Positions 11,794 through 25,097 of a DNA stretch of 64,000 nucleotides are shown piece after piece. Numbering within the stretch: position 1 is the stretch's first letter; every line of letters starts with the position of its first letter. The notes beneath the pieces were generated by a model, which was given only the letters and a program-made list of their open reading frames with translations, did no database searches and had not been told where the DNA came from. A program made the translations under genes and the position numbers. The DNA comes from Apiosordaria backusii (lineage: Eukaryota; Ascomycota; Sordariomycetes; Sordariales; Lasiosphaeriaceae), in NCBI GenBank assembly GCA_030549205.1, contig JAUKTV010000005.1, forward strand, positions 682,001 to 746,000, given 5' to 3'.

Positions 11794-13528
11794 TGTTTAT
11801 TTCCCAGGTTTGGCGAGACGATTTAGCAAAGTGCTGATAGATGGACGTGTTGGTGTTTTTGTTGGTGGTTTCTCGGAATACAGTATTTCCATGTCTTGGC
11901 GTATAATTACTTTTTTGCAAGATGGCGGAGACACAATGAAACTTTGGTTCCAACGAGCCGGGCCGAGCCAGCATCAGTGAAGGGTGGCCCACAATTCCCA
12001 ATCTGATTTGCTTGGCGGACATTTTGTCACTTGAACTTGGAATTGCATCTCACAGATGCTGCATGTTGATTCTGGTGTTCCCTCAGCGGATTCTTGCATG
12101 TGTCAATCTCAAGCAACTATCTGGATCCCGCCTGCAAGATTTGAGAGGACTTGAATGGGGCATGAATGACGGCAAAGATGAAAGCCAGCCGTGACAAAGA
12201 AAATCCCGAGCCTTCTCTTCCAGAATGCAACCCTGCAAGATAATTATGCGTGTACCTTATGTATCGATACCTGGTAGCTTTGCGACAAGCTGTGGATTAC
12301 CTGAGATGATCTCAAAGAAATAAAGTGACACAGAAGAACAAGAGAATAGATCATAATCATTGCCAACATTGCATCCGTATGGAGGTTGATGAGAGATTGT
12401 AAGATAGCTGTCTTCCAGCACCATCAAGATGATGACGTACGCACAAACACCTGGAGTGCCGGCACTGTGGATGCTTTCTTTGGCGGAAAGCTACCTAGCT
12501 GCTCAAGTACCAAGTAACAGAAGAGCAGCTTGCAGCAGACTTCCATTGCCAGCAGAGACCCTACAATCATGTTACAAGAAAGCTGCTTCACTCGCCTTGT
12601 ATAAATATGCATTTCAATTGAAGGACAGCAGAAAAAAGAAGGCGTCGTCTTTCTGGAAGCTTGCACTGACTACTGAGGCTGCCCCACCCTGCCCCGCCTT
12701 GTCCCTCAGGCTTAGTGTAGGCTGCCCCACATCCGAGAACTTCGATTCTCTCTCGCACCCCATCACCGCAGAACATTGGAAAAGTACCCACGGGCCAGTC
12801 TCGCCCATCCATCCATCCATCATCCATCCTCATCTCCATCTCCATCTTCTCCATCTTGCTTATCCCGCCTATCTTGATCTAGCTCGAGTACAGTACTGTA
12901 CACGACCCGACCAGCTTGAGATCACCCGGCCGTAGCTCCCCCATACTTATGCACCCGGTCATCCATCGATCCCAACTGGAATCAAGGTGAGTCTGTCACT
13001 CTGTCTCAGCCCGCTTGTCTGCCTGTCGGCGCTAGCCCTGGAGCCTAGCAGCTCTCCACCGCCGAGGGTCTCCCGCTCGCTTCCAGTCCCGATCCCGTTT
13101 ACCACTTACATCAGACCTCCCCCAAAGCTCAACCTCCCCTCCCCCACACCTACCTTTCAGCAGCACCAAAAAGCTGTCACGCTTTCTGCAACGCGGTTGG
13201 ACGTGATAGCCACGCAAACAAACTCTTTTGCTATTGCCCTCCTGCCCTGATCACGTTCACTTGCCGCCACCAAAGCACCCAGGGAAGAAGCTTCCACTTT
13301 TTGGGAAGCTCTGGTTTTCTTTCTGCTTGATTGCCCGTGCACCCACCCACCCTGGCAACCATCACATAGCACACACATAGAGCAATCCGGCCACCCCCAC
13401 CTTAGCAAACCACCACATGCTAACACGTCAAGCACTCAACAGCTGTCGCCGAGTTTCCTCGAGCGCAGCTCCCTCCTTTGTGGAGCCCAAGCAGCAGCTT
13501 TACCAGGTATTTCCTTTGCACAAGCCAG
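11794..13528. other. Divergent promoter region POP3 / deubiquitinase
   Basis: About 1.7 kb without a credible gene. It contains a CCAT/CATC microsatellite-like tract at about 12807-12857 and pyrimidine-rich DNA from about 12980 to 13400. The latter is probably the promoter and 5' leader of the plus-strand gene. Confidence 0.6.
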
Positions 13529-16500
13529 ATGGCTGGAGCTCTGCACCCAGAAGAGTCGAGAGATCGTGCCGTCTCTTCTGAGCCCTGCTCGACCCGCCCC
13601 AATCCCTTCGACGACAGCGACATCTCGTCACGGAAACGCCGCCGCACCTCGCTCAACAGTGCCTCCCGAAGCCGGTCCGTAGACACCATCACCTCTTCCC
13701 CACCCTCGCCTGCCGCTGGTGACGTCTCGACTCCCGCCCTGAAGAGCGATTCGGTCATGAAGGTCGACTCTGACCCCACCATTTCCACGATTCCCACCAC
13801 TCCCGAGCAAAATCCACTCGATCCCGACGCTGAGCCTCCTTCGGCATTGACATCTAGGCACGTAACGATCAACGTGAGGACTCCCTCGCGCCTTCCCGGG
13901 CCCTCGCCAGACTCGCCCTTGTCGCCATCTCTCAGGGGAGCCACCCCCGCCTCGCCCACCAATGTTGTCAAGCTGAGCATTGAGGATTCGGAGCTTGACA
14001 TGGCGCAGGAGGATGCTGCGCTTGATACCCCGGTGTCGTCCGCGTCGGATCGTAGTAGCCCACCCGTCGAGGTCATTGCGATACCGCCCGACGATGATGA
14101 TTCTTTTGAGGATGGAGGGTCCATCGCCATTTTGGATGGAGATGAGCAAGAACCTATCAGCCTGGACTCATTACCGGACCCCTCAGGAAACTTCCCTTTT
14201 CGAGAAGAACATGATTCGTGGTCAGACGCGGTTACCCGAGTTGCCAACTACTTCCCAAATCGTATGTTATTCAGTCTCGGAGCATTTGGTGAGGGCCAAG
14301 CACTAAACATCACGGCAGACATTCAAGTAGCGCAGAGGCTCCAAGAGTTTATCGAAGGCTATCTGGTCTTTGCGGAAAACTCGTCGCACAGGAGATTTGT
14401 GATATCATACACGCAACATCTGGAATTGTGGCAGTGCTTTCCAGAAATTGTCTGCTTGATGGCGAGCCGGGGATTCTACCCACAGCAAAGAGAACTTCGA
14501 TCCGAAATCTTTGAGTTCTATAAGTGGTTTGCCAAGTTGACTGCCTTCTTCGTCAAGAAGGATGCACACGAGTTCGAGAAAATTGCCTCGGACGAACAAC
14601 AAGGAATTCGACTTCGAGATCTGACTTCCCCGGTCTACATGTCGGCCCTTGCTGGTCTCTTACGCAAAAAAGGACAGCAAGAGAATTTCCAGCGGGCCGA
14701 AGACGAGTTTTACGCTGAGCTGCAGCAGGTCATTGACTGCTTCCAGAGCTATATGTCTACACCGGGCGGCACTCTCGTCCATGTGTTGCAGCTGGCCAAG
14801 GCGGAAGTAGAGCGGATCCCTCAGTTTCCAAAACTCACCGATCATGTCACCAGTTTAAGCTCTCTCGCGGCTGGAGTGCTGTGTCGCTGTTTCTTCGTGC
14901 ACAGCCACGATAGCCCGCAGGCTGCACAACGTGCCAAAGCCATCATTGCCCGCGGCTACCAATTCTTCGTTGACATGTCGAAATCACTGTCCATCTTTGT
15001 GGACAAGGGTCCAAATCACTTCTCACCTGAAAACGCTTCAACTCTTCTCTCGGCTCTGGCAGAGATGTACCAGATCGCTTTGAACGTCGAGGATGTTGTC
15101 CCCAACGAGGTCATTGCAAATTACCGAAGATCGCACCCATTGCTTGCCGCACCTCATCTGCCAGAAGCGATAGCGCACCTTTGGAAGTTCAACATCTTTG
15201 TCAGACTCATAAAATCAGGCCAAATGCAGCTCCGCGTCATGGCTGCCCATGTCATGTGCAACGATTTGATCAATCTATACAGGAAGTACCACGAACAGGG
15301 GGAGACACCAAACATGACAACCATGCGTTTTTATGGCGATTATCTCCTTCAGACTGGCTTGGTTAAGTACCTTCTCGGGCCGACATGCCACCCCGAAATC
15401 GCAGCAGAGAGCCACAACATCATTGGGTTCCTCGTGGTTTCCCGCACTTATTCCCACGAGCACACGGACGCCTGGTGGCACACAGTCACAACCACACAAG
15501 ACACTCGGATATCGGATGCCTTGATTCTCATGCTTAACCGCATCACGCACTTATTTTTGTACGAGGTGCTAATACATCTATGCGAGAAGCTCAACACGGT
15601 CCCCGCCGATTCTTTCACCGAACCGATGCGGTTGTTGTTTTTGAACGTCACTCAGAATCTGATGGACAAAACCCGCGATCACCGCATTATTGCTGACCCT
15701 CCCCCCTACGACCTATGTACGCGTCTAATCAAGGAATCATCGCGCTTTGGACCCCAGTCGCCGGTGGCTCACCCCAGCCTACAGGATTCTGCAATAAAAA
15801 AGTTTAGGGAGCTGTTGACACACGGACACGGCCCCACGGTCGATATTCGCCGCAGTATCATCACGGACTGTCTGAATGATATCGCTCACCCAACCTGGTC
15901 AGCCATTGGGAGTTTATGGGTACTGCACCTCGTGGCACGCAATCAAATGCAACAAAGCGTTTTACTGCTGGCTCAAGATAATGACCTGCCGAGGCTCTTA
16001 GTGGAGGAGCTCGAAGCTGCCATACCGGCAGCTTATGCCACAGGATTTCCCGCTGTTCTTAGTGGATCCCACAATACGCCGCGCAGAGAGCTTCTTGGAG
16101 CCCTCATCAAGCACAAGAATGGGCTCGTAACTAAAGAGCTGGGGCTCAAGCTGTGGCAACTCCTGGTTGGGTCTGGAGCATCCTGTCGGCAAGACAGGGA
16201 TGTCGCATGGGAGCTTCTCTTGAGTGCAATGGAACAGAGTCAGGCTGAGAATCGATTCACATCAACCTGCTTCACCGACTATCTTCCGACTCTGGAGCCC
16301 AAGTTCTTTTGCCAGGGCACTCTTGACTTTGTCCGTGCCAGAGTCTTGCCTCTAGTCAATGACCCCGGGAGCATTGTGCTCGATGACGACGAGAGTGCTG
16401 ATCATACAGTGATCGAGCTTCTCTGGCACATAGTCCTGACGGCGTTACCGGACAGCACTGTCACGCAGCATGCCATCCGTACGCTCGTTCGAGATGTCTA

Positions 16501-19500
16501 TGTCGAGAGCAAGTCTATCCTGTCATTTTCCTACTATCGTGCCAGAAAGGTACACTTAGGCCTCGTCCGTCGGTGTCTGCGGCAGCTGTCAGCGGCCGCC
16601 ATAAGGCTCAAGGCATTCGCGCACAGCAGTGTCAGCGTTGACGATGCGGATGCTATGGATGTCGTACCCTCGGATCAGGAGGTACTGGAGCAAGAGCTCA
16701 TCTTTGTGCGCTCCCTGAGCGTTCTGCGAGAATTTCATCGCCTTCATCAAGAGAAGCCGGTGTTTTGTGCCCCGGATCTGCAGTCTCTCATTTTGGACTC
16801 ACCGCGGAACGTTGAGGGCGAATCGGCAGAGCTCAAATACCAGTCATTTGATGAAAATACACAGACTCCGGTGCAGCCCTTGAGCATTGGCAAGCTCAAC
16901 ACGACGGCGTCCCTCTTAGCCAGCATTCGGGAAGTTACCGGGTTCAACAACTACAGAATGTACTACCGCGGGGCTCCCTTTGTGCCCCAAGAAAATCAAA
17001 TCTGCAAGTCTCTCGAAGATCTTCAGATTCACAACGGTCTCATTCTTGTAAAGAAAGACTCCGAGACTGCTGTATCGGCGAGAGCCCGACCAGGTGCATC
17101 TGCGGTAGATGTCGAGATCCTCGGGCACTTCGAAGAACTCTGGGAGTATTTATCCCTAGAAGAGAAGTTGGCTCGTGAGGTAAGAGCTCAGCGGACAACT
17201 CATACATGGAACGATCACTAACACACTCAACTGTATAGATCTATGTCTTTTTGGTGAAGTTACCTGCCGATGAGGGCATCCTCAAGGCCATCGATAGCCC
17301 TTCGCTTTCTTACCGAGACTTGTTCCCTGTGGAGCAATCATTTAGGTCGCTCTATGCCGTGTATGCGTTGCGAGAGTACCTTGCTGCTCACCGAAAGCAA
17401 CTGAGCACAGCAAAGCCCGATACAGACGACGAAAATGGGAGGAAGTCGCTTCGCCTTTACGCGGACTCGCTGACCCGGGCCATGTCGCTTGTTGTTCCCA
17501 CAATCTCAAGCGATGTTGCGGCTCACTGTCCGAGCCGCGAGCTGCGGATTGAGTTGGAAATTGCTCTCTTGGAGATGTTTGTGCTTCTTTCAACTGCTCC
17601 AGAGCTACCGGAGGCAGCAGCGCAATATCTCGACGAGGCCCTACTGTTGCGCCTCTTGACAAATCTATCGGCTGCGCTCTCAGGACACCCACCTTCCCAT
17701 GTGAGGAGATGCTTCCAAAGCATTCTTGAGGCCTGTTGCCTGAGTGACTCTTTCATGGCTGCGTTCTGTGCCCAACCAGAAGTTCCTCGGCTGATCGAGA
17801 GAATGTTGCTTCATGAACCTTGCTCTCCGGTCAGCAAGAAAACTGCCACACTCATCCGGCAAAAGTGCGGGATGGAGGAACCATCCGAGAGTCGTCCTAC
17901 CCGTACCAGAGCTACAGCATTCAGGAAGCTGTTCTGGCCATTGGTATGTGGGCTTGTTGAGCCAGCAGTCAAGAACCGGTCAATCGAGGTTCTCGGTTTG
18001 TGTTTGGACCTCTTCAGAGCTGTGAGGAGCGCACAGCCAGAACTTCTTCAGCTTCGAGATTTGTCAGACCAGTGGTTTAACCTGTTGGCCCAGTACGAAA
18101 CCACTGAGGATGTGACCAAGCCTCACGTTGTCGACCAGGTCGCCAGCCTTCTTGTTCGGCTTCTGGACACCCTCATCAGCAGCTGCAACGGGGCGCAGCG
18201 GAAAGAAGTGCTTCCAACTGTTCCGGGCTTTGGGCTGGTCCTGTTTTGGAAACACCTCTTTAATCCTATGGACGACACCGGGCAAGAGATGTACGACTAC
18301 GGTCCGCCGATTCTCGCCTCGCATACCCGGGCCACATTGATGAGCATTGTCTTGGCCACACTCGATGCCCACCCGGATGATTTGCAAGGGATTCTCGACG
18401 CCATGCACGATTTGGTGCTTCTCCGGGCCACTGCGAACGACGAGTTATATCAGTTTGAGTTGCCGCAGCAATTCGAAAGAGAGAAAGCCATTCGAGCACC
18501 TTGCGGCTATCAGGGCCTCCGCAATCTTTCAAATACGTGCTATTTCAACTCGTTGTTCACGCAGCTGTTCATGAACTACGAATTTCGCCGGTTCATGCTG
18601 GGCGCTAAGATCAGAGACCATCGCTACGGACAGGCACTTCTCATCCAGACCCAAAAGGTCTTTGCGCAAATGCAGGACAGCATCGCGCGTTCTTGCAACC
18701 CAGAGGACTGTGTGTCAAGCATCAAAACATATGAGGATGGTCAAATTGACGTGGGCATCCAAATGGATGTCGACGAGTTCTATAACCTCTTGTTTGATCG
18801 CTGGGAAGGACAGTTTGCGACACCCGAAGAGAAGAACCGGTTCCGCTCGTTTTACGGTGGCCAACTTGTCCAGCAAGTCCGGTCTACAGAGTGCCCCCAC
18901 ATCTCCGAAAGACTGGAACCCTTTTCGGCAATTCAATGCGACATCAAAGGCAACAACTCTCTGGCTAAGAGCCTGGAGGCCTATGTCAAGGGGGAGGTTA
19001 TGGAAGGAGGCAAGTGTTTTCCCGATCCCTCGCGTGCAAGCATAGTGCAGGATGCTGACTGGAAACAGACAACAAATACAAGTGCTCAACTTGTGACCGT
19101 CATGTCAACGCCGTGAAGAGGTTAGTCGCTGCTCTCTACTCTCTTCTCGTGACAGAAACAGCTGATGACTGATGCGCCGGTTTTAGGGCTTGTCTCAAAG
19201 ACATTCCAGATAACCTCATCTTCCACCTAAAGCGCTTTGATTTTAACTTGCGCACGATGCAACGCAGCAAGATCAATCAGCACTTTGAGTTTCCGAACAA
19301 GATCGATATGCGGCCCTACACGATTGATCACCTCAGCAACCCTTCGGAAGGCGAGGGACCTGAGGACATTTTCGAGCTCGTGGGAGTTTTAGTTCATTCA
19401 GGGACAGCAGAATCGGGCCACTACTATTCCTATACCCGCGAGCGCCCGAGCAGTAGCGAACAGCCAACCTGGATTGAATTCAACGACGATGTAGTGACCG

Positions 19501-21646
19501 ATTGGAACCCAGCAAATCTTGAACATACGTGTTTCGGGGGCCCAGATTTCTCGGTGCAGTACCAGTCAAACGGCGTTCAGTTCGATAAGCAGTACAGCGC
19601 GTACATGCTGTTCTACCAGCGAGCATCATCCCTGGCAACAAGTCAGCAAAAGTACCTCGAGCAAAACAAGCAGCTTTCGGGACCACTTCGCGTGCCTGTC
19701 CCCCGCCGACTGGCGGAGTCTATCGAGGAGCAGAACATGTCGTTGCTACGGAGGCATTGCTTGTTCGACCCCTATCAGATTCAGTTTGTGATTACGGCAA
19801 TGATGCGACTCAAAACCATCAAACCGGTGTGTACCGAGAGCCACATAGCGGAGAGTTCGGCACTGTGGATGGCGATTGGGCACCTGGATCAGGTCGCATC
19901 TCGCATCAAGGGCACTCCCCACTTCGCTGAACTTGCCGCCCGCATTCAAACAATGGTTCAGAGTTGTGGGCTCTGCGCTTATCATGTTTGCAGATACTTC
20001 GATGAGTATCCGGAGCCACTTAAGTTGATGCTACAGCGAAATATCGACAGCGACGTTCGACAAAGCGTGGGCAGCCTGGCGATCCGAACCATTCAGACCG
20101 TCAAAGAGAAGCTTCCTTTAGAGTACGGTTCGCGGGCTGGGGTAGGGAAAGAAGAGGGGTCCGATGGTGGAGGAACCACCGTCATTTCGACAATGCTGGC
20201 GGTGATTTCTCAGCTCTGGTTGAGTTTCCACGTCAACCTACGATCATGGCCCGAAGTGTTCGGTTTCATGCTGTCTTTTGTGCGGCTTGGCCATGAAGAG
20301 CTTGCGGGTTTCCTTGGACACGGTCACCTCGAGTCACTGCTGTGGATAGTAGCGGCCGATCCTGGCCTTGGTGAGCACGTCCTGCCGACACAGATTTACA
20401 AGATGGCTGGAACAATTTCCCGGAGACCCCATAACCGAATGCCATCCTACGAAGCCATCCTCGCTCTACTGGATTACGCGCTCGCGCATGTGCAGTTAAC
20501 GGAACCCCACGACAGGACCCGTAATGCTCGTCCGCTGTCCGACTCCGGCTCGGCTTTTAACATAACAAACGCCGAAGCCAAGATCCTGTGGATGGAGTGG
20601 CCCAAGTACTCCTACAACATCTTTGTGGACAGGCTCATCTCGATCGGACAGAACGAACAGGCTACCCACTCCATCCTCGCCAACCTGATCAAGCAAAGTA
20701 GCCAGATGGAGAAGGCAGTCTGCAGGACATTGCGTCAGGCCATCAGCGGTAGCGCCTCGCACGGCTCCCTCGTCGCACCTTATCTCCAGGTGGCTGGACA
20801 CGTCTTTATCCGTTACGCAAGCGACCCGGTTTTGATCAAAGAGCTGATTCACCATGTGTCCCAACAATGCAAGAGCCTGCAGAGTGCAGAAGGCAAGGCC
20901 TTTTTGGACTTCCAGCTAGCAGCGTATGATGGTCCGAGAGAGCATTCGGGAGAGGCGGATGATGATATCACTCTGGCCGGCCTCGACAACTTGTTGGAAT
21001 GGGTCCCTGGCTTGCTTGGTTACTATGACTCGACAATCGGGCAGGAGGTTGAGCAATTCTTGCAAGATAAGCTCTTCGCTCACCGCACATACAATGTGCA
21101 AACCGAGGATATCACATCCGGGGATATGACATCCGAGGAGGAGGAAGTTGCTGTGGCTGCGAGGATGAACCAGACTGCCAGGGCACTTGGTCTGCAGTGT
21201 CTCTACTACCTGCGCGATAACTATGTTCTCCGGAATGCCGATGTCTCCCAGCATGTTGTCGGCGGCTTACAGCGAGTGATCAAGGCGTGCAATAAGTACT
21301 TCGACCTCAAGAACCCGGCCGAAGACAAGCTGGGCCAGGAGTTTGCCGAACTCAGCAACGGTGAGTACTAACTTTCTTGAGTTTTTTCTCGTCTTGGCTA
21401 TGAGACACACGCTAACAGTAACTGCAGTGATCTTGGAGTCGGTGACAAGGCTTACAGTCGTCGAGGAGCTTGAGGAAGACGGCTCGGGTATGTACTATAG
21501 TGACTCATCCAGCATCGCCTCCAGCAACACGGCTGGCTGATGACCAAGTCTCTGCAGACTGGGAAAACTCTTCGATCTGCTCTGGGCAGCTCGACAGCTT
21601 TGGCGTCTTTGCCGCAAACCCACTGCAGGATGTAGATCTGCAGTGA
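13529..21646 (+). CDS. Very large USP-family ubiquitin carboxyl-terminal hydrolase
   Basis: Six exons are 13529-17179, 17239-19009, 19069-19120, 19187-21360, 21428-21487 and 21558-21646, giving about 2598 aa. The introns are 59-70 nt; the second starts with GC instead of GT. The N-terminal 200 residues are Ser/Pro/acidic-rich with an RKRRR patch. A long helical-repeat-like region follows. A ubiquitin-like segment is likely at about 1120-1180. The USP catalytic domain spans roughly 1640-1960, with Cys box LSNTCYFNS (Cys1651), MDVDEFYNLLFDRW, zinc-binding YKCSTCDRHV, and His box SGTAESGHYYSY (His1903). It resembles the USP9X/USP24/USP34 group of giant deubiquitinases, which trim ubiquitin from protein substrates. 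The first in-frame ATG is at 13529. Codon use does not show the C-to-G switch seen in several neighbours. Confidence 0.9.
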
Positions 21647-23250
21647 AAATCGATTCACACCAATACCGGTTGATCCAACCAATCATCGTGGGCAGCTCGG
21701 GCCCTTTCTTTTGTTTTTGTTATGTTGTAATTATTCTGCAACTTTTTGCTAAGGTTTGTCGCCAGCGAAACGCCATCTTTCCGCATAAGGGGCCGGAGGA
21801 AGCAACGAAAACACATGATAACAAGGCTCTCAAATCAGCAACCTGCATCAAATTGTCATTTTTTGAAGCGATGGCGTTCAAGGGAGAAAAGCTCACTTCA
21901 CAGACCACGGACAAAGAAGGCGGGGGTGGGTTTTGTTATTTTCAAATCGCAAAAATGGCATGCATTCAGGGGGGCTGATGGGGGGTTGGTGAGCATTGGG
22001 AAATGGGTTCGGTTTTTTTTTTTGTTCTTGTTTTTAATCATGTCTTTGGGCTCTTGGGTTTGGGGCGTTTTTTTTTTTTTTGTGTGTGCGTTTTTCTTTC
22101 TCTTCTTTACTGTGAAAACTTCCATAGGAGGTTTGAGCGGTTTCTTTCTTTTTCTTTTTTTTTGTCTCTTATTAATTCATCACTTTGATATTCATTTATG
22201 GGGCAGGCATTAAGGGTTCAAGGAATGGGATTACTAAGAAGAGATACAATTCAGCCACCAACAACAAAAGAGGACTCACAGTAAAATCTGGGTCTGGGCT
22301 TTTTTTTACACATGGCATCCAGGTAGGGGGGGGGACCGGGCATACGGTGGGTTGGGTGGGCTTTGGGTTGGGGTTGGGTTTTGGGTTCCTTCTCTTCTCT
22401 TCACTTCTCTTCTCAGACTTTATCACTACTCCATTAGATTAAGAGATTAGGGAGGTTTGGTGGTTTGGTGGTTTGTGGTTTGTGGGTTGTGGGTTGTGCC
22501 TTGTGCCTTGGTTTGTTGTTCTGGGGGGAGGGGGGAAGGGGGTTAGATAAGGGTAGTGGGAATACAAAGTTTATTGGGTATCCCATCGTGATGATCGTTG
22601 ATTGGTGTCACTTGAACCTGTGTGTACTTCTCAATAACTATTTGTCAAGTGTCGAGGAAGAGGAGGAAGATAAAGAAGCAGGGTCGACTCATGTGATCGC
22701 TTGTTGAAGAGTATTTCAGAGGTAAATCAAATGACATAGAAACTTTTACCAGGGAGTATGTGCGGCCATGTTCAACTCTCATTCATGATTTTGTACTCAG
22801 AAGCTCAACTTAATATTGAGAAAGTCATGTTGATCATTATTCGTCTCCATTTCATCTACCTAGGAAACCTGGCCTCAAATCCCAACATAATTTCAACACA
22901 GACAAGCAGTCAGTAATACAACAGGTAATGTACATAACTCTTGGTTTTCTCAGTATCTAGGTAGCCTTTCCATCCGTTCACTCCCATCATCCTGGGGGTT
23001 TGATACCGTAGTGAACCGAATTTAAGCAAATCCATCAAGATAAAATCCCAATCAAACAACCGACGCCCTAAAAATGCCCAAACGCTAAGTACCCTGATAA
23101 ACCACCAAGCGAGACGCTTGACAAAAGTGCCCATCCAGTGCATCTGTGATAGTCTTAACATGCCTATTCCCCCATATTGCTTGTCCACAAATCCCGTTCT
23201 CTAATGCAATCACAAGCACCCATAGCTTGTGTGCTCATGATAAACCCCCC
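21647..23250. other. Convergent intergenic region with G/T-skewed strand
   Basis: About 1.6 kb between two 3' ends. From about 21980 to 22560 the plus strand is strongly G+T-rich, with T tracts (22014-22024, about 22070-22082), a G9 run at 22326-22334 and a run of seven G-tracts at 22349-22385. No protein-like frame is seen. Confidence 0.65.
22349..22385 (+). repeat. G-quadruplex-prone G-tract array
   Basis: Seven runs of three or four G are separated by 1-4 nt spacers of T, TT, CTTT and TTTT (22349-51, 22354-56, 22358-60, 22365-67, 22370-73, 22376-78, 22383-85). This satisfies the usual G3+N1-7 quadruplex pattern more than once. It lies between convergent transcripts. Confidence 0.75.
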
Positions 23251-25097
23251 TCAAACAAAGATATCCACTTCTACCACCCCGCCAGCACGTCTCAAATTGT
23301 ATATCAACAAGACAGCTTGATCCCACTCCTCCGACGCCGTGATAATTCTCCTACCATACGGTGTCTGAATCCACATGTGCGGTCTTCTATACTGCGCTTG
23401 CTCAAACGACGCCATGAGCCTGTCAAAGGCACCTTCTGATATTATCGAGTCGGTGTGTTTGAACTCGAAAGGGGTGTCGATCAGATCGCTGCTGTCGGCT
23501 TCATCCTTGACAAAGACGCGGTAGGTGAGCTTGGCGTTGGGCGGGATCTCAACGTCATAGATGTCCGGATTCTGGAGACCAGCGATGGACTTGGCTCGCT
23601 TACGCTTCTTGTTAACTGTTACCTCACTGACCAAAGAGGCAAAGAAGGGATGGCTACCCTCTGGTGCTCCTTCTGGTTCGGATTGCGCTCTGTTAAGGTC
23701 CTGGCGAATTGGAAGCACAGGAGACGGCATTCCTGTCGGGGGTGTCGGAAGTTGGGCGACCCGCTGAGCTTTCCGCGCCGAGACAACGCGATCAGTGCTT
23801 TCCCACAACACCTGCACATCAGAAGCCTGCCCGTCAGGGGGAGTGCATGGCCGCGAGGAGGTAGGAGTGATATCAGATTGGCACTCTGTCTCGGGAGTGC
23901 CGAGTTGTGCTTGATCAAGCAACGAAGGTGTGGATGTTCGTGTTGATCTGTCGTCCCGTTTTCGGCGCGCGAGACTGTTTTGTTGGGCAATTCTGGATTT
24001 CAGATTATCCTGGACTCGGTAGACGAACATGGCGAAGTAGAAGAGAAGTGTTGTCGAGTCCTCGGGCCAAAGTAGAGTTCGGGTCCGAGTGTTTGTATTC
24101 CCAGCACCAAACCAACGTGACCCCCAACCTTCTTTGGCGAGTATCTGGTAGGCGAGTTTTACGACAAACATCTTGGTATGCGTGGCGTTCAACCGTTTCT
24201 CACACCTTATGTTTTGAATAACTTCGGCGAATCGCTCAGCCTCAAGATACTGATGCAGGTCCTTCTTCAAGTACTTCCCTTCGCCCACAGGCAGCTCAAG
24301 CAGGCTGTACAGCTCTTCGTATTTTATGCTTCGTTCTGGAACACAGTTAGCATTCAGACAAGTCGTTAGCAAAAGGGTGAAGTGAAAGACTTACTAAGGG
24401 TGATGAATTCCCAGATACTTGCAAGCTGTTTGTCATCATCGATTCGGCGGGGAAGCTTGGTAGTGCTGCATGATGCGCTGTGGGAATAGCGAAGCCCATG
24501 AACCTGGTGAAGAGAAATAAGAGAAGAATCTTCCATGTTCTCCCCCTCTGGTGTTGGGGTCATGTGATGGCCATCTGCTGAAGCATCTGTAGGGGCATTA
24601 ACATGCTGATCTTGGTCTAGACTCGCCCAGTTGACCTCAAAGAGCTTCTCGAGTTCCGCGTTCAAGGCTGCATCCATGGCCGTATCCATGGCCATGTCAC
24701 CCGGCAGGAACTCGAGTTCTTCTGACACCGCAGCTCCGGCACTGGGAGGGTCATTGTGAGGATATCGGGTACTACTAACCACGAGGCCACCTGAAGTGTG
24801 TCCATCTTGGTGCGATAAAGGGGCACCAAGAGGATCAGGGACAACGGGCAAAGTGAGCTGGAAAACAGGCTCTTCTTGTACCCTTGGCAGAGTGAGCTCG
24901 CAGAGGGGCTCTTTTGGAGTCGGTGGTGGTGGTGACGAGGATGGCTCGGGTTCGATAGCGGGGTCCGATATGACTTCTTCGATTAAAAGAGAAGAGAGGT
25001 CGGTATCCGCATCAAGGCCGTCGCCAAAAAGAGAGTCCAAGTCGCTGTCGCTGTCTCCATGGTCGGAGATTGATTGAGATTCAAATGGTTCGGCCAT
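23251..25097 (-). CDS. Acidic conserved-looking fungal protein, function unknown
   Basis: Two exons, 25097-24395 and 24335-23251, give about 595 aa. The 59-nt intron has a GTAAGT donor, a TGCTAAC branch and a TTCCAG acceptor. Splicing makes SIWEFITLKRSIKYEEL. The N-terminal about 150 residues are acidic and Ser/Pro-rich (DSDSDLDSLFGDGLDAD). A middle helical domain at about 230-350 contains LHQYLEAERFAEVIQ, MFVVKLAYQILA and WPEDSTTLLFYFAMFVYRVQ. A Ser/Thr/Pro linker with KKRKRAKS, a possible nuclear localisation signal, follows. The C-terminal about 90 residues (LTYRVFVKD, FEFKHTDSI, RPHMWIQTP, GGVVEVDIFV) have a beta-alpha-beta pattern that could be a ubiquitin-like or PB1-like fold. I do not recognise the family; a nuclear role is inference. 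The ATG at 25097 is the first in frame. Confidence 0.75.
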
